Shown here: positions 51,358 to 60,174 of the stretch, one piece after another
Numbering within the stretch: position 1 is the first letter of the stretch
Layout: every line of letters starts with the position of its first letter
NCBI GenBank assembly: GCA_963790775.1
Contig: CAWBPR010000005.1
Span: 620,001 to 684,000 of the forward strand
Reading direction: 5' to 3'
Length of the DNA stretch: 64,000 nucleotides
From: JASJBU01 sp963790775
Lineage (GTDB): Bacteria; Pseudomonadota; Gammaproteobacteria; Chromatiales; Chromatiaceae
The notes under the pieces: generated by a model
The model's database searches: none
Told to the model about the DNA's origin: nothing
The model's input: only the letters and a program-made list of their open reading frames with translations
Program-made: the position numbers and the translations under genes

Positions 51358-52095
51358 GTGCTTTTGATACCCGCAATCGATCTCAAAGACGGCAAATGTG
51401 TGCGCCTGCGCCAGGGGCGTATGGAGGACGACACGGTGTTCTCCGACAACCCGGTGGAGATGGCTGCCCGTTGGGTGGAGGCAGGCGGTCGCCGGTTGCA
51501 TCTGGTGGATCTGAATGGCGCCTTTGCCGGTGAACCGGTGAACGGTGAGGTGATTCGCGCCATTGCCGAGGCCTACCCGGCGGTGCCGATTCAGGTGGGT
51601 GGGGGGATTCGCGATGAAGCAACCATCGAGGCCTACCTCAAGGCGGGTGTTACCTATTGCATTATCGGTACTCAGGCGGTCAAGGAACCGGCGTTCGTGA
51701 CCCGGGCCTGCAAGGCCTTCCCCGGTCATGTCATCGTCGGCCTGGACGCCAAGCAGGGCATGGTGGCGATCAACGGCTGGGCGGAGGTGACCGATCAGGA
51801 GGTGACCGAACTGGCCAGGCGCTTCGAGGATGACGGGGTCTCCGCCATCGTGTACACCGATATCGGCCGGGACGGGATGATGACCGGCCCGAATATCGAG
51901 GCCACCACAGCACTGGCAAATGCTATCCGGATTCCAGTCGTGGCTTCCGGCGGCATCACCAACATCGGCGACATCGAGGCGCTGTGTAAAGCGGAGACCT
52001 CGAATATCACCGCGGCTATCACCGGCCGCGCGATCTATGAGGGAACCCTCGACTTTGCCGCAGGCCAGAAACTGGCGGATGAGTTCTGTGGTTGA
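51358..52095 (+). CDS. hisA: phosphoribosylformimino-5-aminoimidazole carboxamide ribotide isomerase
   Basis: A TIM-barrel isomerase of histidine synthesis. 245 residues from GTG 51358 (MLLIPAIDLKDGKCVRLRQG), with AGGA upstream; the longer frame is not family-like. Landmarks are IQVGGGIRD, VGLDAKQGMVAI and YTDIGRDGMMTGPN, and phosphate-binding segments VASGGITN and GRAIYEGTL. Confidence 0.95.
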   Translation: MLLIPAIDLKDGKCVRLRQGRMEDDTVFSDNPVEMAARWVEAGGRRLHLVDLNGAFAGEPVNGEVIRAIAEAYPAVPIQVGGGIRDEATIEAYLKAGVTYCIIGTQAVKEPAFVTRACKAFPGHVIVGLDAKQGMVAINGWAEVTDQEVTELARRFEDDGVSAIVYTDIGRDGMMTGPNIEATTALANAIRIPVVASGGITNIGDIEALCKAETSNITAAITGRAIYEGTLDFAAGQKLADEFCG

Positions 52096-52134
52096 GCCGC
52101 GGTCTTCAAACAATTGAAACTGAATTAAAGCATC

Positions 52135-52905
52135 ATGTTAGCTAAACGCATCATACCCTGTCTCGATGTAGACGCCGGCCGGGTGGTCAAGGGCGTCAAG
52201 TTCGTGGAGATCCGCGACGCCGGTGATCCGGTGGAGGTCGCGCGCCGTTACAACGAGGAAGGGGCGGACGAGATCACCTTTCTCGACATCACCGCCAGTT
52301 CGGATGACCGGGATACCATCGTGCATGTGGTGGAGCAGGTGGCCAGCGAGGTCTTCATACCGCTCACCGTAGGTGGTGGGATTCGTACCGTGGAGGATGT
52401 GCGGCGCATGCTCAATGCCGGCGCCGATAAGGTGGGAATCAACACCGCGGCGGTGTTCAATCCGGAATTCGTCAAAATTGCTGCGGAGCGTTTCGGCTCC
52501 CAGTGCATTGTGGTGGCGATCGACGCCAAGCAGGTCAGCCGTGAGGGCGAGCCCCTGAAGTGGGAGATCTTCACCCATGGCGGACGCAAGCCCACCGGCA
52601 TTGACGCCATTGAATGGGCGCGAAAGATGGCCGACTATGGCGCTGGCGAGATCCTGCTCACCAGCATGGATCGTGACGGCACCAAGATCGGCTTCGATAA
52701 CAAGCTCACCCGGGCCATCGCCGAGGCGGTGCCGATCCCGGTAATCGCCTCCGGGGGGGTAGGCAATCTGCAGCACCTGGTGGATGGGGTGAAGCTGGGT
52801 GCGGCGGACGCAGTGCTGGCCGCCAGCATCTTCCATTTCGCCGAGTACAGTATTGAAGAGGCCAAGCGATTCATGCAGGACCAGGGTGTGGAGGTGCGTT
52901 TATGA
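52135..52905 (+). CDS. hisF: imidazole glycerol phosphate synthase, cyclase subunit
   Basis: Pairs with HisH to form the imidazole ring. 256 residues: LAKRIIPCLDVDAGRVVKGV, the catalytic Asp in PCLDVD and in TSMDRDGTKIGFD, and phosphate-binding IASGGVGN. Overlaps hisI by 4 bp. Confidence 0.96.
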   Translation: MLAKRIIPCLDVDAGRVVKGVKFVEIRDAGDPVEVARRYNEEGADEITFLDITASSDDRDTIVHVVEQVASEVFIPLTVGGGIRTVEDVRRMLNAGADKVGINTAAVFNPEFVKIAAERFGSQCIVVAIDAKQVSREGEPLKWEIFTHGGRKPTGIDAIEWARKMADYGAGEILLTSMDRDGTKIGFDNKLTRAIAEAVPIPVIASGGVGNLQHLVDGVKLGAADAVLAASIFHFAEYSIEEAKRFMQDQGVEVRL

Positions 52906-53282
52906 GCTGGCTTGATGAGATCAAATGGGATAAGGACGGCCTGCTGCCGGCTATAGCACAGGAGACCGGTACAGGTACTATTCTGATGCTGGCCTGGATG
53001 AACCGCGAGGCCCTGCAATTGACCGAGCAGACCGGTCATGCAGTCTATTTTTCGCGCTCCCGCCAGAAGCTCTGGCACAAGGGTGAGGAGTCGGGACACC
53101 AGCAGGTCGTGAAGTCGATCCGGGTCGACTGCGATGCGGATGTGGTGTTGCTGGAGGTGGAACAGAAGGGTGGAATCGCCTGTCATACCGGGCGTCACAA
53201 CTGCTTCTTCCGGGAACTGCAGGACGGCTCCTGGAGCGAAGTTCTGCCGGTGTTGAAAGATCCTAAACAGATCTATAAATAA
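52902..53282 (+). CDS. hisI: phosphoribosyl-AMP cyclohydrolase
   Basis: Third step of histidine synthesis. 126 residues: LMLAWMNREALQLT, VYFSRSRQKLWHKGEESGH and the zinc/magnesium ligand motif DCDADVVLL with CHTGRHNCFF. Monofunctional, with hisE as a separate downstream gene. Confidence 0.95.
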   Translation: MSWLDEIKWDKDGLLPAIAQETGTGTILMLAWMNREALQLTEQTGHAVYFSRSRQKLWHKGEESGHQQVVKSIRVDCDADVVLLEVEQKGGIACHTGRHNCFFRELQDGSWSEVLPVLKDPKQIYK

Positions 53283-53296
53283 CTCAAGTATTCAGC

Positions 53297-53614
53297 ATGA
53301 ATGATGTACTGACACAACTGGCCCAGGTGCTGGAGGAGCGCAAGCTTGCGGATCCCGGCAGCTCCTATGTGGCCAAACTCTATGCCAAGGGCCTGGATGC
53401 AATCCTCAAGAAAATCGGTGAAGAGGCTACTGAAACAGTAATGGCCGCCAAGGATGGGGTGGCGGAAAAAATTGTCTACGAGACTGCGGATCTCTGGTTT
53501 CATAGTATGGTCTTGCTGGCGCATCAGGGATTGGGGCCGGATGATGTGCTGCAGGAGCTGCAGCGGCGTTTCGGTCTCTCCGGTCTGCAAGAAAAAGCGG
53601 GCCGGGAAGAATAG
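53297..53614 (+). CDS. hisE: phosphoribosyl-ATP pyrophosphatase
   Basis: Second step of histidine synthesis. 105 residues, all-helical MazG-like fold: SSYVAKLYAKGLDAILKKIGEEATETVMAAKD with the metal-binding EExxE pattern (GEEATE). Last his gene here; hisG, hisD and hisC are elsewhere. Confidence 0.95.
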   Translation: MNDVLTQLAQVLEERKLADPGSSYVAKLYAKGLDAILKKIGEEATETVMAAKDGVAEKIVYETADLWFHSMVLLAHQGLGPDDVLQELQRRFGLSGLQEKAGREE

Positions 53615-53780
53615 TTCCGGAATCTAATGAGTCGACAAATGTCTGGAAGCAGGCAGAATCCTGGCTGGTTACCCAGCCGGTAACTGGGGTATTATCCTTG
53701 GGTTAATGGCCTGGAACTAGCGGGCGGCTCTCAATTTTACCTAATTACAGTCGGCGTACAGCCGGGAAGTGGAGAAAATT

Positions 53781-54017
53781 ATGGGTATTGGTGGTATCAG
53801 TATCTGGCAGCTGTTGATCATTCTGGCCATTGTCCTGCTGTTGTTCGGCACCAAACGGCTGAAGAATATCGGGGGTGATATCGGGGGTGCGATCAAGGGC
53901 TTCAAGAAATCCATGTCGGAAGGGGAAAAGCCGGAAGAGAAAGCCGACCAGATTGAAAAATCCGCAGGCACGACAGTGGAGGGTGAAGTGACCTCCAAGG
54001 AAAAGGACAAGACCTGA
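53781..54017 (+). CDS. tatA: twin-arginine translocase subunit TatA
   Basis: 78 residues. N-terminal membrane helix (IWQLLIILAIVLLLFG), the FGTKRLKNIGGDIGGAIKGFKK amphipathic region and an acidic tail. Start at 53781 follows GGAG; an ATG four codons upstream has none. TatA rings form the export pore for folded proteins. Confidence 0.94.
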   Translation: MGIGGISIWQLLIILAIVLLLFGTKRLKNIGGDIGGAIKGFKKSMSEGEKPEEKADQIEKSAGTTVEGEVTSKEKDKT

Positions 54018-54043
54018 ACAGCGCAATGTGTGAGTCCTGAGCT

Positions 54044-54382
54044 ATGTTTGACGTCGGTTTCTGGGAACTGAGTGTGATTGCGATCGTGGCATTGGTCGTG
54101 ATCGGCCCGGAGCGGTTGCCCAAGGTGGCGCGCACTGCCGGTCACTGGTTAGGCCGGGGCCGGCGGTTCGTGGCCAGTGTGAAGGCGGATATCGACAAGG
54201 AGATCAAGGCGGAGGAGCTGAAACAGATTTTGGAGCAGCAGACCAGAAAGGCCAACCCCCTGCATGAGATTATCGAAGAGACGGAGCAGGAGTTTGAATC
54301 GATCAAACGCAGCACCGGAAAGATGGCTGCTGATTCAAAAGCACAGCTCGAGGGACAATCGACCTCTGGCGATAAGAAGTAA
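54044..54382 (+). CDS. tatB: twin-arginine translocase subunit TatB
   Basis: 112 residues: MFDVGFWELSVIAIVALVVIGPERLPKVART, the characteristic TatB start with GPERLP, then an amphipathic helix and a charged tail. Works with TatC in recognising signal peptides. Confidence 0.94.
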   Translation: MFDVGFWELSVIAIVALVVIGPERLPKVARTAGHWLGRGRRFVASVKADIDKEIKAEELKQILEQQTRKANPLHEIIEETEQEFESIKRSTGKMAADSKAQLEGQSTSGDKK

Positions 54383-54400
54383 TTATCAATCAACAGTTGC

Positions 54401-54508
54401 GTAAGTAATCGCATGCCTGAACTCGTGCCACGCTATGAATACATCCCTGTACGCTCGACGACCGGGTCCTTTCCGTCGACGGCCACGGCCTCAAGCATGC
54501 TTACTTGC
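54401..54508. repeat. repeat-like element between tatB and tatC
   Basis: 146 bp separate tatB from tatC. Imperfect terminal arms (GTAAGTAATCGCATGC at 54401-54416 and GCATGCTTACTTGC at 54495-54508) bracket a GC-rich block with ACATCCCTGTACGCTCGACG-type sequence. It looks like a dispersed intergenic repeat of a kind frequent in gammaproteobacteria. Confidence 0.5.
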
Positions 54509-54528
54509 GGGACAATTAATACAATACA

Positions 54529-55641
54529 ATGACGGCTGACAGCCAAACCCCATCCCCAGAACAACCCCTGGTTGCACATCTCCTGGAACTGCGTGACCGG
54601 GTGCTGCGCATGGTGCTGGCGGTGCTGGCGGTGTTTCTGGTGTTGTTTCCGTTTGCCAATGATCTCTACATCCTGGTCTCCGAACCACTGAGACAAACCC
54701 TGCCGGCCGGCAGCAGCATGATCTCCACCAAGCCGATCGACCCTTTTCTGATTCCTTTCAAGCTGAGCCTGCAACTGGCCATTTTTATCGCGATACCCTT
54801 TATTCTCTATCAGTTCTGGGCCTTTGTGGCGCCGGGGCTCTACAAGCATGAGAAAAAGCTGGTGATGCCGTTGCTGGTCTCCAGCACCCTGCTGTTCTAT
54901 CTGGGTATGGCGTTCGCCTATTTCGTGGTCTTCCCGCTGGTATTTGCTTTCCTCACCAGCACCGCGCCGGAAGGCATAGAGATATCCACCGATATGGGCA
55001 GTTATCTCGACTTTGTGATGACCCTTTTCTTTGCCTTTGGGGTGGCCTTCGAGGTTCCAATCGCCACCATCATCCTGGTCTGGATGGGGATCACCACCCC
55101 TGAGAGCCTGAGACAGAAGCGGCCCTATGTGATCGTCGGCGCCTTTGTCGCGGGCATGTTTCTCACCCCGCCGGATGTGATCTCCCAGACATTGCTGGCC
55201 CTGCCGATGTGGGTGCTGTTCGAGCTGGGGCTTATCTTCTCCAAGGGCTTCGTAAGAGACCGCGAGGAGGTGGAGGAAGCAGCCACATCTGAGGTGATAC
55301 CGGCTACTGAGACTGCATCCGCTTCCACTGCTGCTGGTAATGCAGCTGCAACAACGACCGCACCGGTGGGAGCCGATATTGACCCTGCCGGCGACGTCAT
55401 CGACCCCGACCGTTTCGTCCCCCTGTCGGATGAAGAGATGGAGGCTGAACTGGATGCCATCGAAGAGGATGAGGAGGACGAGGAGCTGTCAGCGGCGGAT
55501 AAGCTGCAGCATGTCCAGACCCTGCGTGATGCGGGTGAAGTCGAACAGGCCAGAGAGCTGCTGTATGAGATCCTCGAGGATGGGGATGCTGACCAGCGCC
55601 GGGTAGCCAGGAATATCCTGGCCCAGCTGGATACCCCTTAA
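54529..55641 (+). CDS. tatC: twin-arginine translocase subunit TatC with an added C-terminal domain
   Basis: 370 residues, against about 250 for ordinary TatC. The first 250 residues are standard: six membrane helices, with EQPLVAHLLELRDRVLR at the start and the conserved periplasmic/TM features around FALSTAPEG-like (FLTSTAPEGIEISTDMG) and GVAFEVPIATIILVWMGI. After FSKGFV a low-complexity Ala/Thr/Glu linker leads to an acidic stretch and a terminal helical unit (QHVQTLRDAGEVEQARELLY..ILEDGDADQRRVARNILAQL). The last part resembles the C-terminal FimV-type domain. Confidence 0.9.
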   Translation: MTADSQTPSPEQPLVAHLLELRDRVLRMVLAVLAVFLVLFPFANDLYILVSEPLRQTLPAGSSMISTKPIDPFLIPFKLSLQLAIFIAIPFILYQFWAFVAPGLYKHEKKLVMPLLVSSTLLFYLGMAFAYFVVFPLVFAFLTSTAPEGIEISTDMGSYLDFVMTLFFAFGVAFEVPIATIILVWMGITTPESLRQKRPYVIVGAFVAGMFLTPPDVISQTLLALPMWVLFELGLIFSKGFVRDREEVEEAATSEVIPATETASASTAAGNAAATTTAPVGADIDPAGDVIDPDRFVPLSDEEMEAELDAIEEDEEDEELSAADKLQHVQTLRDAGEVEQARELLYEILEDGDADQRRVARNILAQLDTP

Positions 55642-55651
55642 GCTCAGGCGT

Positions 55652-55990
55652 TCAGCGATACCGCAGACGGGTGCCATGCACCAGGGAGAGGGTAATCTCC
55701 TCCGGTGCCAGCTCTTTCGGGAAATAGGTGCCGGAAATCTTGGCGCCATTGATACTGGCCCCTTCGAGCAGGGTTTGCTGCAGATCCAGACCCCGTAAAT
55801 CAGTCTGCCGCAGGTAGGTATCGCTCAGATCCAGCCCTTTCACATTGATCTTTCGCAGATCAAGTCCGCGCAGATCGGTGCCCTGCAGATGGCAGGTTTC
55901 ACCCGCCGCACGGCGTTGGTTGAACTCGGCGCTCTTCTCATCCCGCAACAGTTGATACATCGGGTCCTGCTTGATCTCGGGTTTCTGCAT
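55652..55990 (-). CDS. pentapeptide-repeat protein
   Basis: 112 residues. An N-terminal helical region (DPMYQLLRDEKSAEFNQRRAAGE) is followed by about six pentapeptides of the A(D/N)Lxx pattern (TDLRG LDLRK INVKG LDLSD TYLRQ TDLRG LDLQQ), forming a right-handed quadrilateral beta-helix. It is too short to be a gyrase-protecting Qnr protein. Role unknown; convergent with tatC and 11 bp from its stop. Confidence 0.85.
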   Translation of the reverse strand: MQKPEIKQDPMYQLLRDEKSAEFNQRRAAGETCHLQGTDLRGLDLRKINVKGLDLSDTYLRQTDLRGLDLQQTLLEGASINGAKISGTYFPKELAPEEITLSLVHGTRLRYR

Positions 55991-56171
55991 GGTTCTCGTT
56001 CCTGAATATGATATGTGGCTGACGCTTCTCTGTGTGAAGAATAGACAAGATTATGACAAGTGGTTCAAGCAGAAAACTGCTGGCCGGTCATGTTTCCCAT
56101 TATCCGCATTGTGGAAAGGAAAATCCGTCAATTTCAAAATGCTGGCCTGTTCCTGTTGCACATCATCCCGC

Positions 56172-57032
56172 TCAAGCCCTTGCGGCTATTGACTTGACCT
56201 GCTCCAGTTCGACGAGCAGTTCCGCAAGCGGCGGTATGTCGTCATTGCGCTCCAGCATGGTGGGGACGGGACCGCACTTGCCGATGAGCTTGAGGTAGAG
56301 CTCCCAGATCGGGTCTGGGGTGCTCTCACTGCCTGTATCCCACTCATATTCGGACTTGTTGATCAGCGGCGCAAGATGGATCTGCCAGATGCGTTCTGCG
56401 GGCAGATTATCGACATAGATAGCGGGCGCGAAGCCCTGTGCCACGCCATTCAGAATGATGTTGTTCAGGTCCAGCAGGATCAGTGAGTCGGAGGCCTCCG
56501 CAATTTGCGTGACAAACTCCCATTCAGGCATCTCACCTGCACTCTGAGGGTGGATGCCTGAAACATTTTCCAGTAAAAGCTGCCGGCCCAGGGCCTCCTG
56601 CACAGTCCTGATCCGGGGGATCAGATAGTCGATCATCTCTTGGGTGTGGGGCAGGGGGCGCAGGTCATAACTGTGGGACATGCCTGGGAGCGTCCAGCAG
56701 AGGTGGTCTGAGATGAGCGCCGGTTGGATCCTCTCCGCCAGCGCCTTGAGCTGGCTCAGGTAGTCAAGGTCGAGTGGATCAGGGCCACCCACCGAGAGCG
56801 CTCCGCCATGCATCACCAGGGGATAGTGTTCACGAATCTGCTCCAGTTCGGCCAGTCGCCCGGCGTCTGCGCTCAGGTACCAGTCGGAGAGGATCTCCAG
56901 CCAGTCGATTGCAGGCCTTTCCTCGATCAGTGGCCCGATCATCTCCCGTCTCAAACCGAGACCGAAACCAAGATTGGGGCGTTTGGCTGCTGTGGTTGGG
57001 GAATCCATTGCCGTGAGATCAGTGCAGGGCAT
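56172..57032 (-). CDS. DUF692 (multinuclear iron oxidase fold, MNIO) protein without its usual partners
   Basis: 286 residues. A TIM-barrel DUF692 protein of the MbnB/BufB class, whose members modify peptide cysteines with a multi-iron centre. Signature segments: SDHLCW, ENVSGIHPQ, LDLNNIILNG, IWQIHLAP and LERNDDIPPLAELLVEL. The canonical His after DT (DTH in relatives) is Gly here (DTGSESTPDP). No BufA-type precursor, BufC or other export gene is adjacent; the upstream gene is CnoX, overlapping by 14 bp. Members without precursors exist and have no known role. Start chosen at 57032 or the nearby Met (MDSPTT). Confidence 0.8.
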   Translation of the reverse strand: MPCTDLTAMDSPTTAAKRPNLGFGLGLRREMIGPLIEERPAIDWLEILSDWYLSADAGRLAELEQIREHYPLVMHGGALSVGGPDPLDLDYLSQLKALAERIQPALISDHLCWTLPGMSHSYDLRPLPHTQEMIDYLIPRIRTVQEALGRQLLLENVSGIHPQSAGEMPEWEFVTQIAEASDSLILLDLNNIILNGVAQGFAPAIYVDNLPAERIWQIHLAPLINKSEYEWDTGSESTPDPIWELYLKLIGKCGPVPTMLERNDDIPPLAELLVELEQVKSIAARA

Positions 57033-57882
57033 TGAACATACGGTTGCGGTAACGTTTTACCAGTTCACCCTCGCCGCCGAGCAGATCAAATACCTGCAAC
57101 ATGCCCTTGCGTCCCGCGTCGTCGCCATATTCCCGGTCTTTCTGCATCAGCTTGAGCAGCAGTTCCAGGGCCTGCTCATAATCAGTCTGCATGATGTGGT
57201 GGCATGCCAGCTGGTAAAGCGCTGCGCTGTTGGTCGGGTCCTGGGCAAGTATTCGTTCAAGCTCTTCCACCGCTGGAGCCTCACTTGTGGCACGGTCGAA
57301 TTTGATGCGGGCCAGCATCGCGACCACCTCCGGTTTCTCCTGCTCCTCTGCGGGAAGTTCCTCCAGCAGGCGCTCTGCATCCGCCAGTTCCCCCAGGGTG
57401 GCCTTGTATCGGGCATAGGAGAGTTTGACCCGGGGATTTTCCGGGTCCATCAGATTGGCCTGGTTGATCAGCTCCCCGGCCTGTTGTGCATCCCCCTGCA
57501 GTAACAAGGCATCGGCTTGGTCGAGCAGCAGGTCTGACTCCCGCGGGATATGTTTGTCGAGGAAGGCGCGGACCTCGGCCTCCGGCAGAGCGCCCATGAA
57601 CTCATCCACCGACTGCCCATTGCGAAACAGCTTCACCGTCGGCAGGCTGCGGATGCCGAACTGTGCCGCCAGCTCCCGCTGCTCCTCTGTATTAACCTTG
57701 GCAAGGATGAATTTACCTTGATACTCATCCGCCAGCTTGGCCAGCAGCGGCATCAGGGACTTGCAGGGCGCGCACCAGTCGGCCCAGAAATCGACCAGTA
57801 GCGGACGTTTGTGGGAGCCATCCAGGACGACCTGAGAGAAATTTTCTTCAGTGACCTCGAAACTATAGGGTGATTCAGCCAT
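57019..57882 (-). CDS. cnoX: thioredoxin-TPR chaperedoxin CnoX (YbbN)
   Basis: 287 residues. A thioredoxin domain (about 1-110) with an intact active site WCAPC, then TPR-like helices to the C-terminus. CnoX protects substrates from aggregation and oxidation, for example by forming mixed disulfides, and passes them to GroEL. E. coli CnoX has lost a redox-active Cys pair (SxxC), whereas this one keeps CxxC, as in many other bacteria. Start at 57882 (MAESPYSFEV). Overlaps the DUF692 gene by 14 bp. Confidence 0.88.
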   Translation of the reverse strand: MAESPYSFEVTEENFSQVVLDGSHKRPLLVDFWADWCAPCKSLMPLLAKLADEYQGKFILAKVNTEEQRELAAQFGIRSLPTVKLFRNGQSVDEFMGALPEAEVRAFLDKHIPRESDLLLDQADALLLQGDAQQAGELINQANLMDPENPRVKLSYARYKATLGELADAERLLEELPAEEQEKPEVVAMLARIKFDRATSEAPAVEELERILAQDPTNSAALYQLACHHIMQTDYEQALELLLKLMQKDREYGDDAGRKGMLQVFDLLGGEGELVKRYRNRMFNALH

Positions 57883-58191
57883 ATTCTCACAATCCAATAA
57901 GATTCAAATGCTATTCGTCTATTATACCGATTGTTCTCGAGATACAAGTTGCTTCAACCCAACATGGGTTTTCGAGCCTGATAGGGTAATCATGGGAGTT
58001 TTTGATCCCTCCCCATCTATCGTGAGGCTGGCCGTGACAGACGCGAGGGTGTCGTATTGCAAATGCTGAACAGGTCTCCGGATTGAGTCGGGCCTCTCTA
58101 AAAACCCGTGCAACGTGTTTTTCCCGCTTGAATTTTCCTTACCTTGAACCCATTGATAGTGAAAGCCGAAACTTCAAGGGATACCTGAATC
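57883..58191. other. 309-bp gap between cnoX and trxC
   Basis: A divergent region of cnoX (-) and trxC (+). No RNA gene or clear promoter was identified. Confidence 0.35.
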
Positions 58192-58629
58192 ATGTCTGAA
58201 ACTCTGCATATCGTTTGCCCTCACTGCGACGGCGTCAACCGTGTGCCGGCCTCGCGCCTGGCGGAGGGTGGAAACTGCGGCAAGTGCCATCAGGCGTTGT
58301 TTGACAGCAAGCCCCTGGCACTGAATGCCGGTCGTTTTGCCCGCCATCTGCAAAACAGCGATATACCGCTGCTGATCGATTTCTGGGCGCCCTGGTGTGG
58401 TCCGTGCAAGATGATGGCGCCGGCCTTTGAGCGGGCCGCCGCGCTGCTGGAACCCGCAGTCCGGCTGGTGAAGGTGAATACGGAGGAGGAGCAGCAGCTT
58501 GGCGCCCAATATGGCATCCGCAGCATTCCAACCCTGATGTTGATGCGCAACGGACGTGAAGTGGCGCGCCAGCCCGGCGCCATGGATGTGGGCGGTATCG
58601 TGAACTGGACAAAGCAACAACTTGCTTGA
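58192..58629 (+). CDS. trxC: thioredoxin 2 (TrxC)
   Basis: 145 residues. An N-terminal zinc-binding extension with two CxxC pairs (CPHCDG and CGKCHQ) distinguishes TrxC from TrxA. The thioredoxin fold follows, with active site WCGPC and cis-Pro loop IPTLMLM. TrxC is typically induced by oxidative stress. No OxyR site was identified here. Confidence 0.94.
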   Translation: MSETLHIVCPHCDGVNRVPASRLAEGGNCGKCHQALFDSKPLALNAGRFARHLQNSDIPLLIDFWAPWCGPCKMMAPAFERAAALLEPAVRLVKVNTEEEQQLGAQYGIRSIPTLMLMRNGREVARQPGAMDVGGIVNWTKQQLA

Positions 58630-58868
58630 GCCGAGACCGTTTGTCCAGGGGACAAGCACAGCCAGGCGAACGACCGGGCAGGATCTCCGGGGTGGGATTG
58701 ATTGAGAGCGCAGGGGTTGCATCAAGCATGGCTGCGGATAGACAGACTCACTGCCAACAAGTAAAATCATCCCGGTTTGAAGGGAGTGGGCTTCTTCTGA
58801 GCGTACCGTGAAGCTGATGTGTGATTGAGTGCGACCCTTCTGAATCCGAACTAAATTCCATAATAGAG

Positions 58869-58896
58869 AGGGTGAACCTTAGGGTTCGCCCTTTTT
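58869..58896 (+). terminator. intrinsic terminator / possible attenuator upstream of carA
   Basis: A 10-bp stem (AGGGTGAACC / GGTTCGCCCT, one G-T pair) with a 4-nt loop and five T, ending 25 bp before the carA start. Confidence 0.75.
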
Positions 58897-58920
58897 CGCG
58901 CGCCTGTAACGGAGGATTTC

Positions 58921-60060
58921 TTGACAAAACCAGCCCTTCTGATCCTTGAAGACGGCACCTTGTTTCGTGGAGAAGCCATCGGTGCTGATGGTCAGTCTGT
59001 GGGTGAGGTGGTGTTCAACACCGCGATGACCGGTTACCAGGAAATTCTGACCGATCCCTCCTACAGCCGGCAGATCGTAACCCTGACCTACCCGCACATC
59101 GGCAATACCGGGGTCAATCAGGATGATGAAGAGTCCAGTCATATCCATGCGGCCGGCCTGGTGATCCGCGATCTGCCCCTGCTGACCAGTAACTGGCGCA
59201 GCGAAGAGTCACTGGATGGTTACCTGCGGCGCAATAATGTCCTTGCCATTGCCGGTATCGATACCCGCAAACTGACCCGCATCCTGCGGGAGAAGGGCGC
59301 GCAGAACGGCTGCATACAGGCGGGCGATGCGCTTGACGAACAGGCCGGGCTGAAGGCGGCCAAGGCCTTTCCCGGATTGAAGGGGATGGATCTGGCGAAA
59401 GAGGTGACCACGCACACCCCCTATGAGTGGGCCCAGGGCACCTGGTCGCTGGAGGGCGGCATGCCGGAGGCGCTTCATCCGATCGATGAGAAGCTGCCCC
59501 TGCATGTGGTGGCCTACGACTATGGTGTGAAGCGCAACATCCTGCGCATGCTGGTGGATCGCGGCTGCAGATTGACCGTGGTGCCCGCACAGATGCCTGC
59601 CGGTGAGGTGCTGGCACTCAAGCCGGACGGGGTGTTTCTTTCCAACGGGCCGGGTGATCCGGAACCCTGTGAGTACGCCATCGAGGCGATCCAGGAGATA
59701 GTCGAGTCAGGCCTGCCGGTATTCGGTATCTGTCTCGGTCACCAGCTGTTGTCGCTGGCCAGCGGGGCGAAGACCGTGAAGATGAAATTTGGTCATCATG
59801 GCGCCAACCACCCGGTGCAGGACCTCGCCACAGACCGGGTTATGATCAGCAGCCAGAATCACGGTTTTGCGGTGGATGAGAAAAGCCTGCCGGAAAATCT
59901 GCAAGCGACCCATCGCTCCCTGTTTGACGGTTCTCTGCAGGGTATCCAGCGTTCAGACAGACCTGCGTTCGGTTTTCAGGGGCACCCGGAAGCCAGCCCG
60001 GGTCCCCATGATGTAGCGCCGGTTTTCGATCACTTCATCCAGCTGATGTCGAACAAGTAA
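58921..60060 (+). CDS. carA: carbamoyl-phosphate synthase, small subunit
   Basis: Provides ammonia from glutamine to CarB for arginine and pyrimidine synthesis. 379 residues: N-terminal CPSase domain (GTLFRGEAIGADGQSVGEVVFNT), then a class I amidotransferase with catalytic Cys in FGICLGHQL and His/Glu in FQGHPEASPGP. The start is TTG at 58921, 5 bp after GGAGG. Followed by carB after 114 bp. Confidence 0.95.
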   Translation: MTKPALLILEDGTLFRGEAIGADGQSVGEVVFNTAMTGYQEILTDPSYSRQIVTLTYPHIGNTGVNQDDEESSHIHAAGLVIRDLPLLTSNWRSEESLDGYLRRNNVLAIAGIDTRKLTRILREKGAQNGCIQAGDALDEQAGLKAAKAFPGLKGMDLAKEVTTHTPYEWAQGTWSLEGGMPEALHPIDEKLPLHVVAYDYGVKRNILRMLVDRGCRLTVVPAQMPAGEVLALKPDGVFLSNGPGDPEPCEYAIEAIQEIVESGLPVFGICLGHQLLSLASGAKTVKMKFGHHGANHPVQDLATDRVMISSQNHGFAVDEKSLPENLQATHRSLFDGSLQGIQRSDRPAFGFQGHPEASPGPHDVAPVFDHFIQLMSNK

Positions 60061-60174
60061 CTGCGCAAGCCCCAGTGATGCTGAGGTTGCGTGGGTGATC
60101 GATGCAAAACTGGTAAGGCTGACATATTGATTAAATATTCATTTTTACTGCACCTTCGCGGCCAAGATTAAACA

